From Quillaja saponaria (lineage: Eukaryota; Streptophyta; Magnoliopsida; Fabales; Quillajaceae): a stretch of 64,000 nucleotides of DNA. Location: contig CM055612.1 in the NCBI GenBank assembly GCA_029379385.1, forward strand, positions 5,952,001 to 6,016,000, written 5' to 3'. Position numbers and translations under genes: made by a program. The notes below the pieces were generated by a model that worked only from the letters and a program-made list of their open reading frames with translations, made no database searches and was not told the origin of the DNA. Of the stretch, positions 24,739 to 36,600 are shown piece by piece. How positions within the stretch are numbered: position 1 is the stretch's first letter; the number at the start of each line of letters is the position of its first letter.

Positions 24739-26780
24739 TGTCAAATATTATTACCACAAAATTAATTTATTTCATTATTTCATTTCAAGTTTGATAATAA
24801 GAACGAAAATTTCTCTAAAATTTGTGGTGATTTGTTTGGTTTTTAATTCAACCTTTTATTTGGTGGTGTCGGACTGAACATAGTTGCTTTGTGATATTAG
24901 AAACAACATGCTCCTCAAATTCTGAGTTGCATCCTCTGTTCGGTACTGTGTTGTCAATTACTACCATTTCCCCTGTTATTAGCTTTTTCATGGCGTATTG
25001 AAGCTTTACTGCGTAGTGTTTTATTTGGAGGTGGTGGCTATGGATATTGGATAACAACAAATTTAGAATAATGTTATAGAGGTTATGAATAATAATATTT
25101 AGAAAAATGTTATAGATGCCATGGATAACAGTATAATAGGATAGTATATTGAAATGGATAGCAGGATAACATTGGATAAATTTAAGGTTATAGACAGTAA
25201 TATATTAGGATTCACAGTTTCAAATATTTTATGTTGCTTTTGCTGCAGGATAGTAATTATAAATCATAAATTGGAATTCACGGCTGTAAAAAGAAAAGGA
25301 AAAGTAAGAGAAAGAAGAAAATGCTTGGTTTAATGATGGCTTGTTGCTAAATGAACAATGTATTTTGGTGTCATATGGAAAAATTGGTAGAAATATCTGA
25401 AGGGACTTGAGTCCGAGTTGTTTGTGATGCTATTGTCTCCATCAATTAAGAATACAAATGTGAAAGTGAACTGAGCGAAAGGTGTAGATAACTGCTTCAA
25501 TTATTTGAAAATTACTACTTTATGATACTCGCTATCGAAAAGAAGCAGCAATAAGGCACGTTCAGGTAAGTGTTTTCCTTCTGCCGATTTTCCCTTTCCC
25601 CTTTCTCATTACGAGTGGGCTATAATTTTTCAAAAGCAAAAAAACAAAAAAAAGTGATAGCTGCCCACTTTACTCTATCAAATTTTTAGGAGGAAAGGAT
25701 TCAGGGGACCTGTAAATGGTAGTCTCTTTAGAGTTGGAGGACTGCTCTCTTCCCAACTGACTCAGCCCCTTTGGTTATTGCGAAGTTAGGCCAATTTTCT
25801 TCCGTAACTTCTGTTGCGGAGAAATGTCAGCTACAAGAGAGGTCCAAACAGGTTCTGTTATCACTGATTCATGGGACTTGACGTGGTCCTTAATTTTTGC
25901 GTAGCCTTTTTTTCAATTTGCTTACGAAGTTTCCCCCAATTGTATGTATAGCTCTTCCCAGACGGACTCTGCCAACACTGATTCATGTGACTACTTAAAA
26001 GACTGGTGTACCTCACCTATCATGCTACTGTTGTAGCATTCTGATATTGTTATGCAAGACATCTTTTGTGAATTCCGTGTCATATCTAGCTATCAATCTT
26101 TGTGATTGGAAGCAAGAAAAGGCTACTTCTCAGCAAAAAAAAAGTTTATAGAACAAATCCCAAACAAGAATGAATTGCTGCTGATATTAGGAGATAAATA
26201 TGCTCCTTTTGTGTAGTTTTTTTATTCTTTATGTTGTTCTTCTTACTAGTCTGAATAAGTGAGTATGGCACCATAGGATTTGCTTATGATTTATGAAGCT
26301 GCTTATTGGCTTTTATTTCTTTTTTTGACTCACTTATTTATAGTATAGTATAGTTGTTAGTGTGTCAAATCCAATTTATAATAAGTGATAAATAAGCTTA
26401 GTTTGGTAATGTTATGGTTTTTGGGGAGGTGTTGTATTTTTGTGGCTCATTTAGATCATTTTTTAAAAAGTTACATAATAGTGTCTTGTAAAATAATGTA
26501 AAAATTACTTTAAATAAGTAAAAGTCGACAAATTAGGCTTGATTTGGTAATGTTGTGGTTTTTAAATATATTCTAAACTTTTAAAAACACATTAAAAATA
26601 TCCTAATTTTTTTTTTTCACTAAACATAAAATAAAATTGACTTATATTTTTTATAAATATAAACATCTTCCAAAGCCTTAATATATTTATATAAGGCCGA
26701 ATTACTAGTCTTTCTATGTTGCTGTTATTAAAAACAATTTAGTGTCAATATTGTTTTTTTTTTTTTTAATATTTTCAATT
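24739..26780. other. intergenic region downstream of the PB1 gene
   Basis: No gene is seen. Between about 25040 and 25200 the words 'ggataaca' and 'aaatgttatag' recur several times, suggesting a small degenerate repeat. At 26396 and 26531 a similar start (GCTTAGTTTGGTAATGTT and GGCTTGATTTGGTAATGTT) appears twice in direct orientation, probably decayed MITE ends. Nothing else can be supported. Confidence 0.45.
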
Positions 26781-26784
26781 AGAT

Positions 26785-28066
26785 TTAATGTCTCCTCAAC
26801 CCACATATTTATTATTAGTTAAGATAAAGAAAATGGGAAGTTGGCAACCTATGATGTTATGGCTTCAATGTGGAACATTATGCGGATTTTTTGATGGCAT
26901 GGTTCCTTATAAAGCTTCAAAGCTCCAAGCGGTGGTTCCTTATGAAGTTGGGTTACGTGTCAAAGCCCTCATGCCTCCTTCGATCGAAGGCCAAGCAGAT
27001 TTAATTTGCTAGGGGAAGGGGCCTGCTTGTGTTCGCCAGTTTCTTTGGTTAGCAATGCAGAATGGTCTCTTAACTAATAGTGTTCGAGCTAGACGTATCA
27101 CAGGAGTGAGTCCAGATTGTACTGACTGCAGATTGAATGTTGAATAAGTTATTCTATGTGTTGAGAGATTGCTTTCGAGCTAGACTTACTTGGAGGAGTT
27201 TACTACAAGACAGTAGAATAGACGATTTTTACACATTAACCATTGAGGAGTGGTTCATTAAGAACCTATCAAAGCAAGAAGGAGCTTCTACTTGACATAT
27301 TCTTTTTGGTATTTCATGTTGGTTCATGTGGAAATGGAGGAATCAAAGTATTTTTGTTGAGAATTTTTAGTGGCATAGATCGCCTAAGGATAGTATTTTG
27401 AAATTTGTTAATGAGTTTGAGTTGGCTCAAGAGGCCACCCAAAAGGATGTCAGTCTCAAGACCTCATGCTTATAGTTGGATACGGTGGACAGCTCCTCAA
27501 GATGATTGGGTGAAAATTGATACAAATGGTGCTTCGCTAGGGAACCTGGGTTTGGCAGCTGCTGCAGGTATTATTAGAAATTCTCAGGGTAATTGAATTT
27601 TTGGTTTTGGCAAGAAATTGGGTTGGTGTTGTTCTGTTAGAGCTGAACTTTGGGCTTTGAGGTTAGGTCTCCTGACTACTTGGGACAAGGGTTTTCGTCG
27701 AATCTTGGCAAAAATTGATTCAAGTGCGGTCATTTGGTTGGTGAATAAGGAGGATTTAACGAATAATGCTCATGGTCCTCTTATCCAGGATATCAAGAGA
27801 TTGCTTGCTATGGAATAGGAAGTCAAGTTGATGCATATCCATCGAGAAGAAAATAAGGTAGCAAATCATTTAGCCAATTTAACTTTGAACAATCAAGCAG
27901 AAGACTTTGAATGGATTCAAGCCTCACCCTCGGCTTGTCTCATTCTTGAAGCTGACAGTATTGGCGTAGCTTGGCAGAAAAGGATTGCTGTAGATATAGG
28001 CTAAGTTTCTTCTTTTTTTTTTTTTTTTTTTGTCTTCCTTTTCTACCCAAAAAAAAAAAAAAAAAC
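26785..28066 (+). pseudogene. decayed LINE, zf-RVT and RNase H region
   Basis: This is the 3' part of a non-LTR retrotransposon. A zinc-binding reverse-transcriptase tail (zf-RVT-like) is read around 27012-27150 (FLWLAMQNGLLTNSVRARR, then CTDC). An RVT_3-type RNase H domain follows at about 27478-28004: KIDTNGAS, RAELWALRLGL, AKIDSSAVIWLV and HIHREENKVANHLANL give the Asp, Glu, Asp and His positions of the fold; the last catalytic Asp appears replaced by Asn. In-frame stops (near 27594 and 27817) and frame changes show it is dead. A T run and an A run (28011-28066) close the element. No target duplication was found. Confidence 0.8.
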
Positions 28067-29767
28067 TCCAATCTCTCCCTCCAACCTATGTGTGGTGAAA
28101 TTTAAAATTTTAATGATTATTTCTTAACTTTTATCTAAATGGTGCAAGGATTTTTAGCAAAGTCATTAAATTACAAGTATTAAAATGTATGGGATTAAAT
28201 TTACTCTGAAAAGTCTGAATTGGAACCTTTGCTTTTAAGGGTCAAAAAACAAAATAATAATTTGGACATGATCTGAGTTGAATCTGAATTCAAGGCACTT
28301 CTTTTTGATAGAATAAAATACTTCTTACTACGAAATTATCCCACTTATAACATTTATGTCATTAATTGTCACCAAAAAAAAGAAGAAGGCAAGATAGACA
28401 CGAAAAGAAATGAAAGAAAACTTCCATATTAATAGCAAAGATTTTGAAATGAAAATATGAAATGTAACCTCCTTTTTTTTCGTCAAAACTCAAGTCTCTA
28501 GAATAGCCTAATCCCTGCAAATCAAAAATCAAGTTTTTTTTTTTTTTTTTAGCTTCAATAAAAATATCTGAAATTTAATTTGCCTTCCATTTTCAACATT
28601 ATTGGCCATTATCAATGCTAACAAAGAACTTCTGCTATTGCGGTTATGATTAGCATGGTCTAATTTTTAGTTTCGAGTTATATCATATTGTAGATAAATG
28701 TGATTTCTTAAGTCTTCATCAAAATTTTAGTTTGTTAAGGTGCTGATCTAGAGGGAGTTTTCTATAATGAAGCTAGTCAGACATCCTTATGTTGTTTTTG
28801 GATGCATGAGGCATGTTACATATTATGACAAAAAAATTGATTTTAGGAACAGAGGGATAATGAGCAATATGGGAATGAGGGCATGGGTCCTTTAATTCAT
28901 AATGCACTTGACTTGATAATTCTATCTCAAGGCTTAAACCTTGCAACAATAGTTGATCGTGGCCATCCGTTTACTATGACATTCCTTCCCTTTTTCCTGC
29001 ATGTAGCATCTGTTCGAAAATCACAGCTTCAGTAACCAATTACAGCCCATGTTAATGATATATTTTTCCCAGGAAACTTAGCAGCATTGAAGCTGCTAAT
29101 CCTTACTAAATTACATTAAGTTGTCACATACATGTATAATTTAAGATCCCAGTTTATATCATGGACTTGTTAGGTTTTGTCTCTTAACATTTCCAACTAT
29201 TTATGTGCCATTTTTCTTGACAAAAGGTTTGACCTAGATATGCTCAGGCCTATTTGAATTATTGTTAATGCCTAAGCACACCTCCACCATATCCCCCAAC
29301 TATTCTTCCGATGATGCTGTCACACACGGGGAGAAAAGTCCAAATTTACGAGAGTGAAGAAGGAAATAGGTTTCAAGAAAGAGTTGACAATTTTTACAGT
29401 TATGTCTGTAAATACCTACTGATTTGATGCCACTACTTCCATGTACTATATGTCTTGTGTCCAGATGTTGGAAGAAAAACATGTTTTAACTGTTGACTAA
29501 ATATATGAATGATTTTCCAAATTATGGTTACAGTATCCAATAGTATGCAAAGTTGTGTTGGTCTGGTAATGTCTGAGCCTTGGGGCTTGATGTTGGAAAT
29601 CTCCGGTTCTGCTTTTGTCGAAGAGAGCCATTCTTCGTCACCTACTACACACCCCCCCTCCCCCACCCCTCCCCCCAAAAAACGAAACTTCACTTGAAAT
29701 CCGTAGCTTTAGATGGCCAGCTTTTGGTATCTAGTTCTGCTAGTATTTCAACCTTTCTCAAAGAACA
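28067..29767. other. spacer downstream of the PPR gene
   Basis: No gene is seen. A C-rich tract (29650-29680) and long A/T runs occur. The part next to 29767 is presumably the 3' UTR of the PPR gene, which is read on the minus strand. I could not place a poly(A) site. Confidence 0.4.
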
Positions 29768-32484
29768 TCAGATAAGACCACCAAAATCCCCACATGAACA
29801 CTGTCCATCGGAAAACTTATGAAGCCTCTTGCTATCTCTAATGATGATTTCCCTAGCAGTAAGTAAAGAGACAAACTTAATAAAATTATGGCAATCCCTA
29901 CACATTATGGTGCTCTTGACAACTCTTATAGGAGAAGAATTTGGTGTATTTGCCAACCCAAATGTAATGGCTAGCTTTTCACTGTGATAAATAGTAGAAC
30001 AGGATGTCTTTTCTTCATCTTCTTCGTTGCTTTCTTCCATACTTTCTGGTGGTTTGTACCCAAGGCTCTTTGCTTTGGAAAGTAAATCCTCCAATGAGTT
30101 ACATACTTGTGGACTATGAGGATGTGCGTTGTCATTTGGTTTAAATGAATAAACCTTGTCTTTGATGCTAATCCAGCTCCAATCCTTCAGTTTTCCAACT
30201 TTCTCTTGTTTCATCATCTTCCTCACCCTAGAAACATCCTTAAATCTCCCTGCAGAGAGGTACATACTCAACAATTGGACATATGTCTCTGTATCCTTTG
30301 GCTTGAGATTAAGTAATTGTTCAGCAGCATAAAACCCCAATTCTAGATTCCCATGACTTCGACAACCTGCAATTAAGCTTGACCATATGAACTCACTTGG
30401 CTCAAAATCCATTTTCTTGATCAAATTGAAAGCTTCCTCTAACCGACCTAATCTCACGAACATATCAATCAAGCATGCATAATGGTCCATCACAGGCTTG
30501 ATTTTGTATTCCTTTTGCATTACTTCAAAGTAACTGAGAGCTTCATTGACCATTCCAGCATGGCTACATGCTGATAAAACACCCACAAAGGTAATCTGAT
30601 TTGGCCTAACCCCTACTAATATCATATCCTCAAAGAGCTGCAATGCTTGCTGAGGCTGGCCATGCTGTGCAAAACCTGTAATCATGGAAGTCCATGATAT
30701 CAAAGTTCTTGTGGACATCTCTATAAAAGCTTTGCTTGCTCTCTCAATGCTTCCACATTTGTTGTACATATTGATAAGTGCAGTTCCCACTACCACGTCT
30801 GATAAAAACCCGGTTTTAATGGTCTGAGCATGGATTTGTTCCCCCTGGTCTAAGGCCACCAAATTACTACACACGCTCAGGATACTAGAGAAAGTGAATA
30901 GGTCAGGTTTCATGCCTGACCGATTTAACTTCAAAAAAAGGTTAAGAGCTTCAGTTCCACTTTGATGTGCTGAAAGTTCAGCCTTTTCAAGATTCATCAT
31001 TTGGGCATGCCCAGCAATCATTGCATTCCATGTAACCAAGTTGATAGACTCCATCCCATCAAATAATTTCCGAGCCTCATCTACCAAACCACATTTGAGG
31101 TATAAATACATTATAGAATTCCTTATACGTAGATTTGATTCATAGCCAAGTTTAGTGCTTAACGAGTGAGCTTGAGTCCCAAGACCCAAGTAGAGAACCT
31201 CACAACATAAGCTCAAGACAGTAGTTAATGTAAACTCATTAGGCTTGATATCCTCAGAAAGCATCCCAATGAATAATCTCAAACCCCTTATAGCTTCACC
31301 ATTGTCACCACAGGAAGATACAGCTGCAGTCCACGAAATTACATTCTTTTCTCTGATTCTCTTGAAAGCGTTCAGAGCAATCGCCAATTTTCCACATTTA
31401 GAGTATAAGCTACAAAGGGCATTGCCAATACTCGTGTCGAAGTCAATATGGTACTTTATGATGTAAGCATGGAACTGGTTCCCCAACTTCATAGAGTGCA
31501 AGGATGAACAAGCATTTAAAGCTATAGAAAGAGTGTAATTTGAAGGATAGGACCCTGCATTCAACATTTCCAGAAATACTTGAATGGCATGCTTTGGTTG
31601 TGAATTCTGCACATAACCCACCATTAAAGTTGTCCATGCAACAACATTTCTTCTAGGCAAACTGTCAAAAACTTTGTGAGCATTCTCCATAGTTCCACAT
31701 TTTGCATAAACATTGATCAGAAATGTCATGACAAATATGTCTTCATGGGTTCCGGTTTTCACGATGTGACCATGAACAACTTGTGTTTCTGAAACAGAAC
31801 CTTTGTCTATGCAATCCTGCAAGAGGGGAACATAAATAGATGTTTCCACCTTTGTGCCCTCTCTTATAATTGAAAGTGCTTCCTGGACGTCCAAATTCAT
31901 TGGATTTGAACTTCCATTTCCATCCAAATATGTCAAAGTGTGATTTTTCTGAAATGATAGGTTTGGACTCTGAGTCATAAAAAATGAAGGGTGAGATAAA
32001 TCCATGTGGACGGAAATTATAGCAATATTACTAAATCAATTTATCCAGAAAAAAAAAGAAACCAAATTGAACACACCAAGTTCTGAAAAGCCAACTAAAC
32101 AGCTAAAACTTTCTAGTAACTAGCATTTTCAACATTCTTGTCACTGACCAAAATCAAACAAATGAAAAGAAGGTAAGAAAAATTAAATAAGTGTATAATT
32201 GTAAGTCTCATTGGTTTTTTCTTATTGACATAGAAAGACACAACATGTTCACCCAAAACCCAAAAATTCCACAAGACCCACTTTGTACATCATCCAACTA
32301 CTTACTGAATCAAACTGTACAAATCAGAATTCATATGTTACTCAAAAAAAAAATTGGGATTGAGTTTGGGGAGGAGAAAAGCCAAAAGTACCTTTTCGCG
32401 GGGAGAAGAACTGGGTGAATATTTTCTGAATTCTGGGTCGAGCTTAATAGTTCCACCAACAGCAACTGAAGGCAAAGAAGCCAT
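29768..32484 (-). CDS. PPR protein of the PLS/DYW class, organellar RNA editing type
   Basis: Two coding exons: 32484-32392 (31 codons, MASLPSVAVGGTIKL...) and 31948-29768, together 757 aa. The splice (AAG/gtactt ... ttcag/AAA) joins in frame. The body is a ladder of PLS-type pentatricopeptide repeats (for example NVVAWTTLMVGYVQNSQPKH, TLISWTSMITGFAQHGQPQQ), then E motifs and a C-terminal DYW-type deaminase domain with H686-S-E688 and C714-R-D-C717-H, the zinc/cytidine-deaminase signature. DYW proteins bind organellar transcripts and edit C to U (established); the target is unknown. Three departures: the PG box reads KDWSW, the region before HSE is short, and the protein ends CGDFGGLI instead of CGDYW. 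Unspliced, the second exon could start at an ATG at 32005 (MDLSHPSFF). Confidence 0.86.
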
Positions 32485-33500
32485 GAAAAGGGAAGGACAC
32501 AGAGCAATGAAGAGAAAAGAGCTTAAATTACATCATTATTGTGTTGGTCTCTTCTCTTCTTGGCTAGGAGAGGCGAATTAATTTTATCTTCTCCTACTTG
32601 GATAAAATGGTGGAGGGAAAGGATGAGTTGTTTATTTACTTATCAAATACCAGCCAACCGTTGAAAGGAATTGGACATTATATATCAAGGACCCGAATTA
32701 TGCAGAATTGCACAAAAATCTTTCAAAGTCTTTAAAATTTTATAACACTCCAATGTCAGTAACCATTGATTAATATATCGGTGGAGCACAACTTTAATAG
32801 AATCTACATATTTGTATTAAATTTTGACATTAACTCGTGAATTTGGTGTGAGTCCTCGCGTTCAGAGACCAAAACACAGAAAAAGTAATTCTTATTGAGG
32901 GAGTTAAGGTAAGAAATTAAGTTAATTTTAATTTAGTGAATAATTTATTATAATTAGGTGTGAAATTCAAATTGAATAATTTTAAATAATATATTATTTA
33001 AATTCAAATAAAATCTTAAATATTCAAATATTTTAATTAAAAAAAATAATATATATATATATATATATATTAATAAAAATATATATTATTTCAAATATTA
33101 ATTCAAGTTATCAAATTAAATTATCTACTGATTTTTTTAACTCGAATCAGAACCAGAATTATTCGATTTAGATTTCAGCCTAATTATAATTATATTTTTA
33201 GTATTGTAAATATATGTGAATCAAATAATAACTCAACTCAAATCAGACAAGAAAAAATGTTTTAACAAAAGCAACCATGTTTCCAGTAAGGTTTAGGCAA
33301 ATGAATTCTTAGCTAGCGATAAGCTATTCCGTTATGCTTCGTGTTATTACTTATTACTAGTTACCAAATCCCGTGATGCATCTTGCAAGGGGATATGATG
33401 GAATCAACCATTATGGTTAGGGTGATTTGAAACGGGATTAAATTGAGTCAGAGAACCAAATTCCCTGCATATAAATGTAAATATAATTACAATTATCAGA
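32485..33500. other. AT-rich spacer between the PPR and SHMT genes
   Basis: No gene is seen. It contains the leader of the PPR gene (minus strand, near 32485-32600), an (AT)n microsatellite at 33049-33070, and otherwise AT-rich sequence. Confidence 0.5.
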
Positions 33501-33521
33501 ACCATGGCCAGAAATGACATT

Positions 33522-33543
33522 TTCCACAGCTTTCATCGAACTT
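33522..33543 (-). promoter_or_regulatory. putative miR396 target site in the SHMT 3' UTR
   Basis: On the plus strand this segment reads TTCCACAGCTTTC-ATC-GAACTT, while miR396b (from memory) has TT in place of ATC. The SHMT mRNA is copied from the minus strand, so it carries the complement. Pairing covers all 21 miRNA positions with one G:U pair and one single-base bulge in the target after miRNA position 13. The site begins about 78 nt past the stop codon. No hairpin partner (AGCTGTGG-like) is nearby, so it is not a miRNA precursor. Confidence 0.5.
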
Positions 33544-33620
33544 ACGAATCACAATAGTAAAATTAATACATCTAGTCCAGCAGGCAAATAAAGGGTAAAA
33601 AGCTTCCACCGAATGCCCTC

Positions 33621-36600
33621 TTACTCATTGTACCTCATTGTTTCCTTCTCAAAACCAATTGTCGGAAATTGTTTAGCATAATCCTCTACCTCATGGCGTA
33701 GCCTTGCAATCTCTGATTGGAACTTCTCATTTGAGCTCATAGTTGTCACAAAATCCTTCAACTTTGGTCCTAGATTTACAGAAACCCAAGACACAAGAGT
33801 AAGCAAACAAAACATTCCTCCGTATTACGAAAATAGACATAATGATGTACATCTAAAAGATGAAGGAGGAAATCTTGTTAAAAAAGAAAGAAAGATCAAG
33901 GAGTAAGGTTGCAGACGAACCTTCAGTAGCACCCTTGATCCTTAAGGCCAATTTCACGGCCGCGTCAAAGAATTCAGCAACTTTTGTGAAATCATCCTCC
34001 ATAAATCCCCGAGATGTAAGAGCCGGGGTTCCTGAAGTAAAGCAGATCAGTCCGAGTGAACAAAAAAGTACGGAACCAGAAACGAGCAGGTAAAAGATAA
34101 TTAAAGGAAAAGGTTTTACCCATGCGAATGCCCCCAGGAACCATGGCAGACAAATCCCCGGGAACAGTATTTTTATTGGCTGCTATATGAACTGATTCCA
34201 ACACCTTTTCTACTCTTGAACCATCAATTCCCTGTCAAAATAGAATTAGAATAATTGTATGCACCCAAGCCTATGGAGACGTCAACAATTTCCTCATTTA
34301 GGTCCAGAAGATACCACCTTATTTTTGTAAGTACCTCATGTCCTCATCTCTTAGTATTAATTATCAAATAATAATTCAACCATAAAACTGTGGCTAGCAT
34401 TAATAAGATGACCAGTTCCAACTATTTTTAGTCAGAAAACTCCCTATCAAAACTGCGCTGGGAAGCTTTAGATAGTATGATAGTAAAATACATAAAAGTT
34501 TCTAAGCCAGTGAGCCCATACGATGTATATTTGTTCAATCTCAACACTATATTTCTAGGAAGATTATTGTCAACAACTTTGCCAACATGCACATAAAAAA
34601 CGGCATAATCATAATAGTTATACATGTTAGGAAGAAATATCTAGTCAAGCAATTTCCAGATGAAGGATAGTCCCCTATTACCAATTTTCTTAAGTTCACC
34701 AACACCAAATGGTTCTCAGTTCCACCAGACACAAGGTCATAGCCTTTCTCTAACAAACCCTGCAGCTCAATAACCATAGAAGAGTTAGCATAATTATTAT
34801 ATTAAAATCCACCAGACATAACGAACTAACAATCACAAAATATACATCAATTAATGACTCATTGGCAACAGCCACACAAAAGACTGGTTAGCATTTCAAA
34901 CTGCAAATTAATGTACCTCTGCAAATTTTGAGGAATTACTGAGGACTTGTTCTTGGTAGGCCTTAAATTCAGGTGTTGTGGCCTGTATTCATAAAAGAAG
35001 AAACAAGTCAATTTCCATGAGCATGGCTATCCAAAATTAAAAAATAACTCATCTGGCAGCCATGAAAAAAAAAATCAAGAGATGCAATATATATATTATA
35101 ACAACTTCTTCTATTACAAAAATAAAGAAAACCCTAGGTGGATCATGATGGTAATAAGAATTTTTTTGGATGGCTAAAGAAATAACCTGCTTTAGAGCAA
35201 CTGCTAAGCCAGAAATTGTGTGATTGTGTGGACCACCTTGTAGTCCAGGAAACACAGCTTGATTAATTTTGTCTTCATAGTCATAAAACACCTGAAGGAT
35301 GAAATTCAGCCATTGAAGAAGTCATTCAAGGAATTTACTTTAAACTTTTCCAAGAGAGACAATTTTGTATAAGTGAATAGATATAGCATGAAAATACTGT
35401 AACTAGAAGTGACATCTTTTTCACTTTTCTCCTTTTCTCAATTTCTTTTAGTTAGGAGTTAGGACTCACTTCCTGCCCCTTCTTGTTAATCTCTTTTACT
35501 CCCTTCCTGAAGAAAATCATGGCCCCGCGTGGGCCGCGAAGTGACTTGTGTGTCGTGGTCGTCACAATATCTGCATAATCAAAAGGAGAAGGAATGACAC
35601 CCGCAGCAACCAACCCACTGATATGAGCCATATCAGCCAACAAAATTGCCTTCTGCTTATCACAGACCTATAGAGGTATCAAAAAAAGATATCACTATTT
35701 ATGAAAATAATATAGCTTTTAAGAACTTCATACTTCACAGATATATGAAAGAGTAAGTTGTATGTCGGCAGATAATTTACCTTCCGCACGCGTGCATAGT
35801 CATAAAGACGAGCATAAGCACTTGCACCAGCAACTACTAGTTTTGGCCTAAAAAGTGCAGCACTTTTCTCCATCTGCAGATATAAGTATTCAGATAAGTC
35901 AACCATCTGGTCATGTTCAAAGCTGCAATTATGGCGTGGCAAAGACTTCATGAGAAAGAGCTGATCTAATCCTTAACCAAAACTGGAAAAACTTCCTCTG
36001 TTCCCTTGCTATGCAAATGAAATCAAACCTAATGAATCCATTCACTTCTCACAGACAGGATTTGTATTAAGTCATGATTTATAATGAATATCCCAGGGCG
36101 AGTACTTTAGCAGTCCAACCAATTAGGAGGAAAAAACCATTTTGCCACAGGATATGAACTGATCCCAGTTTGTAGGCATTTCATATTTCAAAAGAATGGG
36201 TGCATATGAAAAAAATAATTAGTAATGTCTGGAAATTTGTGCAAGTGACAGGAAGGCATTATAATTGAGATTTATATGATGTTCCTAACATTGATTTGAT
36301 TTCTTTTATTTTAAGTCATATTGGTTCCAATTCAAATGAGTAATAAAATGTACAAAATTAATTATCTCTTCCATGCAAAAAAGGGAAACAGTTACCACTT
36401 TATTATATCAACAATTTCCAGTGGTTTCAGTAATTTGTATAGTCAGAAATCAGAATACACTGTGCACAAAAGACACTTGGCATAGTAATTTATAGGTGAA
36501 ATATACAACATATTGAAATAGACAATAGCACACTGCAGAGTAGATTATAAACGAGTATAAGGAACTATTTGAAACATAATCTAAAAAAGGTACCTGGTCA

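Noticed and set aside
29433..29693. A minus-strand ORF below the PPR gene
   Set aside because: Low-complexity glycine run from a C-tract; it lies where the PPR 3' UTR is expected and has no domain.
33400..33660. A MIR396 precursor on the plus strand
   Set aside because: No complementary arm (AGCTGTGG-like) lies within 150 bp on either side, so no hairpin can form; a target site in the antisense SHMT mRNA explains the match better.
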